64,000 nucleotides of DNA from Trichobilharzia szidati (Eukaryota; Platyhelminthes; Trematoda; Strigeidida; Schistosomatidae), in contig OX235272.1 of the NCBI GenBank assembly GCA_944472155.2, positions 5,378,354 to 5,442,353 of the forward strand. The letters run 5' to 3'. Position 1 is the first letter of the stretch, and every line of letters starts with the position of its first letter. Below are positions 33,340 to 44,198 of the stretch, piece by piece. Below the pieces are notes generated by a model, which worked only from the letters and a program-made list of their open reading frames with translations, was not told where the DNA came from and did no database searches. A program made the translations under genes and the position numbers.

Positions 33340-33995
33340 GTTGGTTTGTAAGGATTAAATTTGTTTTTACGAGTTTGACTACGGATTAATGTGAGTTAGA
33401 GAACCATTGAAAACCAGTGCTGGAGTACTGGACAGCGAGCTGTTTCATCCTAGTTTTTTGGGAATCATCGGCAGTACGCACCCACCCCACTGACAGGGTT
33501 CGAACCCAAGACCTTCCGTTACAGCTAGCTCGTATACCATTCAGCCACTGGGACCCGATTCAATGGTCAGCCTATGAATTCCAACTTCCACCAAATCGTG
33601 ATTTAGCACGATCACCAACCAGTGTCATCGATGGAAAATCCATCCTCACACTTGACCGGATGGACCTCACTGGTCACAAATTCTCACAAGAACTCTAGGA
33701 AACTCCGCCGTGTGGCAAGTCACTAGAGAGCATCAGATTTGTTTTTCTATAGTTGGTTTGTAAGGATTAGTTTTGTTTTAACGAGTTGGACCATGGATTG
33801 ATATCGGTTAGAGAACCATTGAAAATGGTATACGGTCTTGCCTTATGACTGGAAGGTCCTGGGTTCGAACCCTGGTGGTGGGGTGGGTGTGAACTGCCGA
33901 TGATTCTCAAACTAGGATGAAAAAGCTGTTCAGTACCCCATGGTGGTTTCCAATGGTTCTCTAACTGATATCAACCCGTGGTCAGTAAGGCCATC
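33340..33995. repeat. Hammerhead SINE array (copies 12 and 13)
   Basis: A full minus unit (33340 to about 33740), a second partial minus unit (to about 33827), then a plus unit (33828-33995). Ribozyme regions: minus 33425-33477 (core CCGATGA, stem III extended to ACAGC/GCTGT) and plus 33891-33936 (CCGATGA, GAAAAAGCTGTTC). B-boxes are GGTTCGAAC. The same unit order recurs at 35735-36555. Confidence 0.75.
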
Positions 33996-34044
33996 ATGTT
34001 AGGTGGCTCGCCATTACGGTAAATTCTGAGTTATTGTTGTTGTT

Positions 34045-34350
34045 ATTATTAGAAGGTTGGAGGCAATCGGCAGGCAGCCTTGGACTAGATGTATGAGAGC
34101 AGCTACTCATTACTTGATGTTCAATCAAAGTATCCAGTGGAGTCCTACAGGAAGCCAATCGCAAGCTCGAATACCTCACGGGTAACGTCTCTGACTGCAG
34201 CACTGGATGACATGCGCTCAAATTTCACATGTGACGTGGGTTCCTTCAAGGTTGCAGATACATTCTGCCGGCTGATAAGTAGCCACAAGGACGGAAACTT
34301 GATCCAATGCCTCCTGTCGATTGCCTCCAACCATCTAATAACAACACTTC
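34045..34350. repeat. tRNA-derived SINE, third family, inverted copy
   Basis: 34045-34155 (minus) is the 3' end (GGAGGCAATCGGC...GCCTTGG); 34156-34350 (plus) carries GTCTCTGACTGCAGCACTGG, TTCCTTCAAGGTTGCAG and a 3' end with CTCCAACCATCTAAT. It is thus also an outward inverted pair, but degraded. Confidence 0.6.
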
Positions 34351-35033
34351 AGAGTGCACTGTGCTGTTGAGCTACCTGGCATGGTAGCCACATAGGAAAC
34401 GTGACTGACAGGATTCAGTCTGCGTCAAACAAAGTACTGGACACGTAATTGTAGATAATAACTGGTATCCAATCAAAGTATGCCACTGTACTATTGAGCC
34501 AACGCGATACGACTTCAAGTGAGCACGGTAGCGATGAGGATAAGTGACCAACCAACAGCAAGCATCAATCATCGTGAATAGAAGACATCTAAAGGAAGTC
34601 ACAACTTTGATTTATTTAGACAGCCATGCTCCAACTACAGGTGGAGGCACACATGAATATGTCAAGGGTACGATTGAAAAAGCACGACACTGCATCTAAC
34701 CATCTAATAGCAATTAGGCTTCTAGAAATTTGGCCACATTTCTGGTGTGGTTGCGTTACCTGATGTGGTTGATTTAACTGAGAAGCTATCATCGTCTTTC
34801 TAGCACAGACTTCAGTGTGATGTGAGTTTACCTGAATTCTCCGCGAATGACACAAATGTATGTCCTTGCAATCATTGTTATAATTGGTTGCTGATTTGCA
34901 CGAGTATCGATAGTTTTTACTGACTTGGAATTAGATTTCTTTCGCCTTGTGGCTTTTACTTCATTGTTTGATAAATCTCATCCATTATAACGTATCTATT
35001 GATCAGTAATTCTTCTGAGTACCAGTCAATCAA
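34351..35033. other. No gene recognised
   Basis: Several 60-90 codon frames on both strands, none with a domain. Confidence 0.35.
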
Positions 35034-35265
35034 TGTGCGGCATTGGCATAGCGGTAGAATGCTCGCCAACCACGCATTTGTTCCTGGTTTCGATCCCTGG
35101 CCGGCGCACTCCTTCACCTCGCTAAGCCAGTATTAAGACTGGTAAAGAGGAGAGGTTGGGCATGAGGCTAGCAACTGAATCCCGTAAAAATGACTAAACA
35201 ATGCTACCGAAACTTCAAAGATCTAGCTTGAAGCCCTATTTTCCACTAGGAACTTAAAGGATATA
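35034..35265 (+). repeat. tRNA-derived SINE (RTE-tailed family)
   Basis: Head: GGCATTGGCATAGCGGTAG (A-box) and GGTTTCGATCCC (B-box). The body contains GTTGGGCATGAGGCTAGCAA; the 3' end GAAGCCCTATTTTCCACTAG followed by GAACTTAAAGG parallels the RTE end at 60705. Confidence 0.75.
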
Positions 35266-35734
35266 AAAGAAACAGTTAATCAATAGACGCATGTAGTGAT
35301 CCAAACCGATTTGCTGTGGTTTGAACGCAGGTAACCAGTCTTCGCGTTCCACTGTATGTCTAAAGAAAACTTCCTAGGTTACACACATTACCAAAATGTC
35401 CAAACGATATCGAAAAGACGGTTATTTATGACAAAATCTACTTCACTATTCAACAACAAAAATAATATGTTAAAAACTAAAACTCTCCTAAACAACGGCG
35501 TTGGGCAGCTATACAGACCCAGTAGTTTCTCACTTACAAGACAAGTACTGTACAACCAAATTAGTTAACCAAAAATCCATCGTAAGAAGTATCTGAGAAT
35601 AAGGAAGAATATTCTCAGTAATGCGGCACCAAACTTCTGTCAGCAAGAATCACTCACGAAACAATCCCCGTAGACAGTTTGAGGTTAGAATCCCCATGGC
35701 TAACATTGGATTCACTCAATCAAAATCACAATTT
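35266..35734. other. No gene recognised
   Basis: A 70-codon plus frame (35356-35568) has no recognisable features. Confidence 0.35.
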
Positions 35735-36555
35735 TCAAGGGTTGGTTTTGTAGGGATTTTGTTTGTTTGATTGGTTGGAGGATTTCATCATGAGCTGACG
35801 TCATTTAGAGAGCCATTGGGAAACCAACTGGGAGTACTGAACAGCCGTTTCGTACTAGTGCTTGGGACTCTTCAGCGGTAAGTGCCAACCACCAGAGTTC
35901 CGAACCACGACCTTCTGATTACAACGCCACCGAGCTCGTAGACAACTCAGAAGCGACCGGGACCCAATCCAATTGCCACCCAGTGCAGGAATTCCAACTT
36001 CTGCCAATTCATGACATAGCGAGACCACTTCACAATGTCTTCTTCGACGAGTTAAAGTCTCACCTTCTGCATCCTACTGGTCATGGCTTCCCACTAAAAT
36101 CCCAGGTAACTGCATGAATAGGGCCAGTTGCTAGTAAGCGTTAGATCAATTTTCAAGTATTGGTTTTATAGGGATTTTGTCGGATTGGTTGGAGGACTGC
36201 ATTATGAGCTGACATCAGTCAGACAACCATTGGAAAACCAGCACTGGAGTACTAGACAGCAGATTGAAGGTGAGGTAGTAACTCATCAAAGAAGACACTG
36301 AGAAATTGTCCCACTATGTCATGAAATGGCAGAAGTTTGAATTCATGGACTGACCATTGGAGTGAGTCCCGGCGGCTGCTGGATGGCCTACGAGCTAGCT
36401 GGTCCTGTAACCAGAAGGTCCTAGATTCGAACCCTCATGGCGGATGCGTATTGATCAAGAGTCTAAAACTAGGTAGAAACAGCTGGATGTGCAGTACTCC
36501 GTGGTGGTTTTCCAATGATTCTCTAACTGATGTCAGCTCATAATGAAATACTCCA
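35735..36555. repeat. Hammerhead SINE array (copies 14 and 15)
   Basis: Minus full unit (35735 to about 36135), minus partial unit (36150-36262), plus unit (36262-36555). Ribozymes: minus 35834-35881 keeps CTGAAGA and GAA but has a mismatched stem II (GTCC/GTAC); plus 36448-36497 has TTGATCA and GTCTA, so it is damaged. Confidence 0.75.
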
Positions 36556-36848
36556 ACCAAGCAAACAATATCACCACAAAAGCAATACTTGAAAAAAATA
36601 AATAATAAACCACGTGGGACAAAATTCAAATTCCAAGTAGATGGAAACGGTCACTAATAACAGAAACAAACAACCAGAGGTGACCAAATTCATCACAAGC
36701 AAATTATATCATTCGTGTTCAATTAAAATAAGTTTACTTCCTACTGAAGTTTGCTCTGAACATACTGTATAGACACAGACAATGAAGGCTTTGCAGTTAA
36801 ACTGCCACCCAGGTCAGAGGTCATAACTAAATCAAAATCGTCAGCCGC
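36556..36848. other. Short unassigned spacer
   Basis: No gene or repeat recognised. Confidence 0.35.
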
Positions 36849-37100
36849 CCGGGTAAACGCATTGTAGGTACATAAATTTGGTACACCTTATCATTAAGAC
36901 TTCATCTGCACATCATTTGCAAATTGGTCGAATATAACCATATTCGATAGCTTGTTGGATTCTGCAGAATGTCTGTAACGCTCTTCTCACAGTTCTCTTC
37001 TTCGAGTACTTTTTCACTGCCTCAAAACGTATTGTTACTTTTTTGAATTCGTTTAATGATATACTACTTATTCCTGATGATAAAAAGCACTCACCATAAT
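36849..37100. repeat. Direct repeat, unit 1
   Basis: About 250 bp, diverged but collinear with 37952-38195 (TTTGGTACACCTTATC, CATTTGCAAATTGGTCGAAT, GATAGCTTGTTGGATTC). On the minus strand unit 1 has an open stretch NEFKKVTIRFEAVKKYSKKR then TVRRALQTFCRIQQA to a stop; unit 2 has frameshifts there. It may be a decayed exon duplication or an unrecognised repeat. Confidence 0.55.
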
Positions 37101-37951
37101 ATTATCTAAGACCCTGCTTGACACCAATTCACATACGCATTATTTCATGATGAACTGAACATTGCGGTCTTATTATCTCCTCTTCGCGCTACTACTATGT
37201 TTAAGCAAACGACCACCAAACAAATTTCACGACTCCCTCAAAACAAGAGGAACAAGATTTGGAGTAGAAATCTGGTGACTTCTTCTAATTCGAATTTTCT
37301 CTCCAGCTGTAGAAAATATAAACTTTGCATATACATAGCAATGAGCGTAGTGTGATGACATGAACATTGAAATTGAGACAACAGTAGACCAGTTATTTAT
37401 AAAAAGTTTACTTTAAAAATTCCAGATGCTTTTATTAAGGGGATCACAGGTGAACACTAATTATTCAGTAATGTACTGGGCGGAGATTACGTAATATTAT
37501 TAAATGTGCCTTTTCAACAGAGAAATGGAATTTAGGTCCAATAAATGCCGACCAAGAAGAAGTACAAAATAATTCAGGCAAATATTTTCTAAAATCTAAT
37601 CTACTTTATTATATCACTGTTATTTTTTGATGTTTCCTAAGACATGGAAAAGAAAGATAATTTTAACTTGTCCTATACTTAGTACACCTGAAAAACAGAA
37701 AATTAAAACTTACTAGTACCAAATTGACTTCCTGCTATCTCGTGACAGTAAACAACTGTCCATGTTTAACACAGGAAACAGGAAAAACCAAATGAAAACA
37801 TGGTTAGTAGCAAGCAATCTATTTATTAAAACATATCTGAACATTATTTGAAATTTCGAGAAAATTATTCAGTGAAAACATGAATAAAACCCATTAAAAT
37901 CTGTAATGAAGAAGATGCCAATAAGGTTCGAAGACCATGTTCCCTTTGGGA
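37101..37951. other. Spacer between direct repeat units
   Basis: AT-rich, no gene recognised. Confidence 0.4.
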
Positions 37952-38195
37952 TAAACGCATTATAGGTGCTTAAATTTGGTACACCTTATCTTTAAGTCCC
38001 AATAGGCACATCATTTGCAAATTGGTCGAATATCACCCACCACATTCGATAGCTTGTTGGATTCTGAACAGTGTTTCTAACGTTCCTCTTACAGTTCTCT
38101 TCTTCGATTTCTTTTTCCAGTGTCCCAAAACATACTGTTACTTTTCTGAATTCGTTTACTGATATGCTACTTATATCTCATTATAAGTAGCAATC
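37952..38195. repeat. Direct repeat, unit 2
   Basis: Second copy of the 36849-37100 unit, same orientation, about 1.1 kb downstream, with small indels. Confidence 0.55.
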
Positions 38196-38219
38196 CCCAT
38201 ACAGCTAGTTGTTTTTGCG

Positions 38220-38340
38220 ATCCTTTATATTCTGAGGGCAACATAGGACTTCAAGTAATAGTGTTATTTTTACAGAGTGAAGTTGATAGCCTCATACCCA
38301 ACTTTACACTAACCCATGTAGGCTACAAGAGCCACCCACC
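38220..38340 (-). repeat. tRNA-derived SINE (RTE-tailed family), 3' half
   Basis: Minus strand: GTTGGGTATGAGGCTATCAA, then TTGAAGTCCTATGTTG and AATATAAAGG, matching the second half of 35034-35265. The tRNA-like head is missing. Confidence 0.55.
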
Positions 38341-38377
38341 TCTTATGCAACGGATCATATTGATTTAATTGCATTTT

Positions 38378-38480
38378 AGATTTTCCCGTCGATTGATTGG
38401 ACCGAAGTGCTCGGTGTCAAGAAGCCGACATGTCAACCTGAGACCGAGCACTTCGGGTCAATCAATCGACGGGAAAATCT
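38378..38480. repeat. Long hairpin, 38-bp arms
   Basis: Arms 38378-38415 and 38443-38480 are inverted repeats matching at 36 of 38 positions (outer AGATTTTCCCGTCG and CGACGGGAAAATCT; inner ACCGAAGTGCTCGGT), separated by 27 nt. More GC-rich than the surroundings. It could be a small foldback transposon, a cruciform or a structured RNA. Confidence 0.85.
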
Positions 38481-38832
38481 TAAATTCAAATAATAAATAA
38501 ATGTTTGTGATCAGACTGTATTCGAAATATATGTTGCACAAATACACCACATGACATTATCCAGATAAATTGCGTTTTCTAACAAATAAGACTATATGAC
38601 CACAAATTTACTTGTCAATTCAGTTTATATGAAAAATTTGGCTTAATTATTCTTACTATTCTTAAAACATTTTTGCCACTTTGTGCACTTTAATTTCCCT
38701 TTAAGTGTTTCATATAAATTGACTTGACAACTAAATGTGTGAGGGATCAGATGGTTTGAAGTTTATTGCGCAAATGTATCACATTTTTCAGATAATCTCC
38801 GTCTTCTCCTAATAACACTATCCAAATTACAT
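38481..38832. other. Spacer with weak internal repeats
   Basis: 38510-38600 and 38745-38830 share a degenerate similarity (GATCAGA, GCACAAAT/GCGCAAAT, CACAT). No gene seen. Confidence 0.3.
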
Positions 38833-38844
38833 TAAATAAGTTTC

Positions 38845-39705
38845 TGTAGTTGGTTTGTAAGGATTAGTTTTGTTTTTACGAGTTGTTCATGGATTGATGC
38901 CATCAGTTAGAGAACCATTGAAAACCACCAGTGAGTACTGGACAGCTGTTCCATCCTAGTTTTTTTGGGAATCATCGGGAGTACGCACCCACCCCACTGA
39001 CAGAGTTCGAACCCAAGACCTTCCGTTTACAAGGCAACCTCGTATGCCATTCAGCCGTTGGAGCCCGATTCAATGACTAGCCCATTAATTCTAACTTCTA
39101 CCAATTCATGATGCATTTAGCGTGACCAATGTCATCGGTGGGAAATCCATCCTCACACTTGACTGGATGAACCTCACTGGTTACGACTTCTCACTAGAAC
39201 ATCTCCAGGAAACTCCGTCCTGTAGTTAGTAGTCACTAGCGAGCATCAGATTAATTTTCAAGATTTGGTTTGTAAGGATTAGATTTGTGGTCAACTAGTA
39301 AAAACAAAACTAAGCCTTACAAACCAACTCCTGATGCTCTCTAGTGACTTGCTACACAGCGGATTTTCCTGGAATTCCAGTGAGAAGTCATAACCAGTGG
39401 AGTCCATCCGGTCAAGTGAGAGGATGGATTTCCCACTGATGACTGGTTGGTGATCGTGCTAAATCACAAATTGGTGGAAGTTAGAATTCATGGGCTAGTC
39501 GCTGAATCGGGTTCCAGAGGCTAAAAATGGTATACGAACCAGGTTGCCTTGCAACCGGAAGGTCCTGGGTTAGAACCCTGTCAGGGGGGTGGGTGCGTAC
39601 TGCCAACGATTCCCAAAAAACTAGGATGAAACAGTTGTCCAGTACTCTAGTGCTGGTTCTCAATGGTTCTCAAACTGATGTCAATCCGTGATCAACTCGT
39701 AGAAA
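38845..39705. repeat. Hammerhead SINE inverted dimer with 12-bp TSD (copies 16 and 17)
   Basis: A minus unit (38845-39290) and a plus unit (39296-39705), each about 410-445 bp, joined 5' to 5' with 3' ends outward. Both carry a tRNA-like head; ribozyme regions are 38935-38984 (minus, core CCGATGA) and 39597-39645 (plus, core CCAACGA). The whole 861-bp pair is flanked by a perfect ATTAAATAAGTT at 38833-38844 and 39706-39717, so it integrated as one event. Confidence 0.85.
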
Positions 39706-39719
39706 ATTAAATAAGTTGT

Positions 39720-40480
39720 TTAATCTTATCGCTTCAGGTTCTCTGAACATATGCTGAAACGTTTACCTCTCAAAGGAACAAATGATTTGAACAGTACTAT
39801 TACCAAACATCTTGTTGATATGGGTCATGAGGTGGACACCATTAAATCCTTCAAGATTATCGATAGATAACTGAGCTCAACTCTCCTCAAATTTGCTGAA
39901 GCAATTTCTGTCAACTGTTTAAAACCTGATTTAGATGTTCAGTAAGATTCACTTATTAGTCTTTTCTTACCTCGGTAACTCAATGTCTAAGTTCTTTAAC
40001 TGAATTCATTAATTTTACCCCACTCACCTCAATTGCTTGAATTAGTGTAATCCAGTCCTTTAAGTATCCAAGACTTGAGTTAAATTCACCATACTATTAC
40101 TCATGATCAACTTCTCTCCTCTTGTTTCCTTGATTATGTAACTCACTTTTCAATGTATGCAACCATTTATTTTGCATGTTTGTAATTTGTTTAAGCTTTG
40201 ACCTCATTGCAAAAGTTATATAATTGGAACTTCTGAACACTGTTGATTAAAATGTATATCTCTGTTAACAAAAATCATTTTGATGCTTGCAAAATTTCGT
40301 GTACATTAACATATTTAACTTTTAGACTGTTATCAGCTGAAGAGAATCTGACGGTGAAATAAATGATGGCCTCATGTTATTCGACATAGACATTTGTTTC
40401 CGCTTTGTTTAAATTCATAAAGAAGTATAAATGTATATATGTTAGTCTACCTGTTATTATTATTATTACCTGTATAAGAT
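39720..40480 (+). pseudogene. PLE GIY-YIG C-terminus and 3' end
   Basis: Coding relic: YRFRFSEHMLKRLPLKGTND, then ITKHLVDMGHEVDTIKSFK, IIDR, a stop, then LLKFAEAISVNCLKPDLDVQ. The family resembles 26430-27185. Stops are present. The 3' end near 40332-40375 contains CAGCTGAAGAGAATCTGACG and GAAATAAATG. Confidence 0.7.
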
Positions 40481-40525
40481 TTGATACTGTGATATATTCC
40501 CATATCATGAATTAAAAGTCAATCT

Positions 40526-40565
40526 GAACAAAGAATATTCTTTTCAATAATTTCTCTTCAGGTTC
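40526..40565 (-). ncRNA. Hammerhead-like motif, PLE end type 1
   Basis: Stem I GAAC/GTTC (four Watson-Crick pairs), core CTGAAGA, 9 nt, GAA, palindromic stem III AAGAAT/ATTCTT, T at the cleavage position. The best copy of this type; stem II remains weak. Confidence 0.5.
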
Positions 40566-41192
40566 TTACAATTATAAAATATAATATTCATTGGCGTTAC
40601 TATAATGATAGCCAGTTATGCGGCGAATACATTTTTTAAGTAGAATAACAGATTAGTTATGGGTTGACAAAATAAACACCATTCATGTGATAAACGTGCT
40701 AGGCTGAAATCGAATACAAAATATTGTGAAATGAGAGACAGTGGCGGTGATTAGTCATCATAGATCCGTAGAATGTGGGGTAGGAAAACTGACAAGTCAT
40801 TTCAAGGTTATAAAAGGAGGCAGGTGGGTGTCTAGTACAAAGTGGCATGAATTAAAAAGGAGATAGTAGGACTGCAATTAGAGGTTCATAATGAAATAAC
40901 GAATATGTGAGACAGGTGGAGGTATATAATGAGAAAAGAGATAATATGACTAATAATAAGTTCGGATAGTATAAATGGAAAATTCGATATTATTGCGAGA
41001 ATGTTTGAATGAAGGCTATAAATTATGACGAATAATAATCATTGCAATAATAAGCAAAGCCAATAAAGAGGAAGAGGCACTCTTGGTGTGAAAAAGAATC
41101 ATCAATCCAAGTTCGACCACGGTAGGAACAGAGTCTGGACGTGTTCATTTTGGATACAAGGTTCCGGTTTAATTGATCTTATTGCAACAGCT

Positions 41193-41594
41193 TCAGCTAT
41201 GTGTAGAAGACATAAGCGAGCTGTACGTGATAACGACTTCGGAATTCGGTATATAGCCTTGAAAGCTGTGTTGATGTCGATGCGATATCCAGCATCGACT
41301 AAGTGTGACAGGATCGACCTTTTTTATACGCTTAATTTCCCCCTTGCTGAACCAAGCTAGTAAATGTTCTCGAACCCGTAGGCGAACCAGCGTAGTCATG
41401 CGCCCTATATAACTTGACCCACAGGAACAGTTGAAATGGTATATGCATGAAGAAGAGCTAAGGTTAGGTAAGACATCTTTGAGTTGCTGGGTCAACATTG
41501 GAAGGTTACTGAAGGATAGACACAGACGTGCAGAGTAGAAAGTTTTCTTTATCGCCCCGGTTAAACGTTGCGACAAAAATCTCCTCAGGAGCAT
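41193..41594 (-). pseudogene. PLE GIY-YIG endonuclease domain, frameshifted
   Basis: 133 codons: linker SNLPMLTQQLKDVLPN, IYHF at 51-54, CSCGSSYIGR with YIG at 62-64, and VRLRVREHLLAWF. After about residue 80 the frame shifts; the adjacent frame continues with a C-terminal KPEPCIQN-like sequence near 41130. RT missing. Confidence 0.75.
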
Positions 41595-42095
41595 CTCCCT
41601 TTAATTGTGGACGTAAGAACAGAGGCTTTTTCTTCACCGTTGCCAGTTCATGTTTACGACTATTATCAGTATGATGCCTTCAGTTGTATCTAATTTAAAA
41701 ACCTCTGTCTGATATTCTAATCCCACTACTATCTACTACTTATGAGTCATCCATATTCCATTTTGCATTTATTTAATTCTTTGTGTGACACTTACAACTT
41801 CCCTGATTGGTTGCTTCTATCATGACCAATCGATTAGTTTTATGCCTTGAACTGAACTGATTCTAGCCATTTTAGGCATTTTGTTTATTGCTTCTGGAAA
41901 TTGAATTTTTATTTTTTACTATACCTCAAATCTGGACGACTTTTTCGGTAGAAAAATTAGGGAAATATTTGGAAAAGTAATTTGTTTTGTTTATGCTGCT
42001 TAATTTTGCTTATTATTTATGTGCATCAAGTCAATTTTGTCATTTGTAATTCTAATGTCAGACAGTTAGTTTTCCCTTCAGGAATAAACGCGATC
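41595..42095. other. Unassigned, possibly upstream part of an old LINE
   Basis: The sequence from about 41970 may belong to the LINE relic that continues after the RTE insertion. No domain recognised. Confidence 0.3.
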
Positions 42096-42110
42096 TACAA
42101 GAATTGGTCC

Positions 42111-43035
42111 AAAAAATGGACCAATACAAAAACCTTACAGGATCCGGACTTCGCCGATGATTTATGTCTGATTGCCCACAAACACTGGAAGATATGCGAG
42201 TGAAAAGCAACAAGTTGGCAGAAGAAGCATCAAAGGTAGGGCCTCACTTCAGGTGAACGTTGAGAAAAAAGAGGAGATCAAGGTTCCTGGCCAATGGCAA
42301 CAGCGAAAACAACATACAACAACAGTCAGCATAAATGGGAGAAATTTTAAAGAAGCAACTTCCTTCACCTACCTACCTACCTATCTGGGAAGCATTGTTT
42401 CAACTACCGGCGGACGGAACTGATGAGGACATCATCAAAGCAAGGACCATGAAACGAAGGAAACCTTTCATTTCTCTCAAATCTGTGTGGAGGTCAACAA
42501 CACTCACCATGAAAAATAAGATCCGGATTTTCAACTCCAATGTAAAGTCAGTACTGCTTACTGTACGGATCAGAGACTTGGCGAGCGCTTGACGAAGGGC
42601 ACTTCGAACAAACTACAGACCTTCATCAAAAGCTGTTTTCGCTCAATACTTCGCTCAAGATCAGATGGCCGGCCAGCAAAGATGAGCAACAGGGTGGGAA
42701 TCTCTGGATATGAACGAAGCAACCCAGCAGGAACCAATTGTGCAAGAAATATGCAGGAAGAAATGGAGGTGGATTGGATTGGCCATACTCTGAGAAAACA
42801 AACCATCAAGTGACATCACACGCGAGGTCATCGCTCTATTGGAACCCCAATGGGAAGCAGTGAGTTGGTCGTCAGTGCGAGGGTGCTATGTAGGAGGAGG
42901 TGATTTGAAGAGGAGATGATAGCATGTGGGCAAACGTGGAACCAGGTGAAAACGTTGGGTGAGAAGTGAACGCAATCGAGACGTGCGGTTGAAGTCCTAT
43001 GTTCCTCTAGAAACTAAAGGAAACAATAATAATAA
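42111..43035 (+). mobile_element. RTE/SR2-like LINE 3' fragment with 15-bp TSD
   Basis: 925 bases, the longest RTE copy with clean ends. It begins just upstream of DFADDLCLIAHK (RT motif C) and continues through TSVSINGRNFKEATSFTY-like, KNKIRIFNSNVKSVLL and WIGHTLRKQTIK to the 3' end and an AAT tail. Frameshifts and stops are present. A perfect TSD TACAAGAATTGGTCC lies at 42096-42110 and 43036-43050. Confidence 0.9.
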
Positions 43036-43050
43036 TACAAGAATTGGTCC

Positions 43051-43880
43051 GTTTATAATATGCTTCTGGCTTATGGGGTACTGATATGGAGCGGACCAGT
43101 CAAGCATAAAATACCTTTTTGGTTTCCCAGTATCCTGTCTGTTTCTAAGAAAATACTCCTAATAATCAACTACATTAAGTAGTTAAGTCAGTCTGGAGCC
43201 ACTAAACCTCTACTTTTACAGTTTGTTTACTCTTGCATCTTACCTATTATTCTTCATTGCTCCCCCTTAGTCTTTCCTGAGCTACTCAAAAAAGATTATG
43301 TCATTGATATAAGTATAAAATTTGGGCACTGTGGTAGAGTATAATTCCATAATGGATAAGATTTTATTTTGATATGAGCAATAGTTTGTGCTCGAAACGT
43401 CATCAGTTAATATAACTGTACTACACTGCGTGATTTATCAAAATAAAATCTTATCCATTATGAAGATTATGTCATATTGAAGAGAAGGCTACTAAAGGTT
43501 ATCAGTAAAGCAAGTGGTGTGCTACTAATAAGTCAGCTTGTTACTATCTTAGTCGACAGACACCAGAAGTCATGTAAGAAATGGTCTAAATTGTCTGAAT
43601 TTCAACACCCTCCCCCTCTATTCACAACACTCTCCGCCCGCTAACGTCTCATCTCGTAGGATCAGAAATTAGTATACAAGATTATAAATGATCACACAAC
43701 CATGTATAATAACTCATCGATATCCTATATGTCTCGCCCGCCTGCGTTCTATGTGGTAAAGGTAGTTTTAAAAGTGAAACATACGATTAAGTGCTAAAGT
43801 AGTATAAAACATGGCTCAGATATTTTCCTATATATCTACGAACACTAGTAAGTACTCATGAAGCCTGTTGCATTGAGGGG
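43051..43880 (+). pseudogene. Possible LINE RT C-terminal relic
   Basis: After removing the two insertions, frames give ATKPLLLQFVYSCILPIILH and CSPLVFPELLKKDYVI, then RRLLKVISKASGVLLISQLV, a pattern common in C-terminal regions of LINE ORF2 proteins. The family is uncertain. It was hit by the RTE at 42111 and the PLE end pair at 43306. Confidence 0.4.
43306..43465. mobile_element. Solo PLE ends as a palindrome with 11-bp TSD
   Basis: A minus end (43306-43373) joined directly to a plus end (43374-43465). The outer arms ATAATGGATAAGATTTTATT and AATAAAATCTTATCCATTAT are mirror copies. GATTATGTCAT flanks it at 43294-43304 and 43466-43476. No coding sequence at all, so this is a minimal 3'-ends-outward PLE insertion. 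Confidence 0.8.
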
Positions 43881-43884
43881 ACTA

Positions 43885-43985
43885 TTAATAATAATAATAA
43901 TAATGATTTGCTTTATTCTAGAAACAGTACTAGTGGTACAGTGTGGAATTTTCAGCACATATCTGCAATATTTGCATCTAATTTT
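43885..43985 (-). repeat. 3' end of the 622-810 SINE family
   Basis: Minus strand includes GATATGTGCTGAAAATTCCA and an ATT-rich tail, matching the 3' part of the SINE at 622-810. Confidence 0.5.
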
Positions 43986-44198
43986 ATCAAACATTTAAAA
44001 GGAGTATTTCAAAAAAAGTAAATATAAAGACACCAACAGCAAAAAAACAGGAAAAACACAAAATAATTTTTAAAAATGCGAAAAAATATCAAGAAGGAAA
44101 ATAAACAGCATATAATAATATCTCAGTATTGGGTAGTGGAAGCTATGATATGACTATGCATGGTGACAGTAAAGCTATAGTCATACAAGAGGTTACGA

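Larger units (their letters stand above)
40490..41594 (-). mobile_element. PLE 3' fragment (type 1 end)
   Basis: Minus-strand nuclease frame (41193-41594) followed by a 3' region of about 650 bp and the terminal motif at 40526-40565. Faces the plus-strand PLE ending at 40480. Confidence 0.65.

Noticed and set aside
33340..39705. CRISPR-like or satellite array
   Set aside because: Units are 300-450 bp, in mixed orientation, with tRNA-like heads and TSDs, so they are retroposed SINEs.
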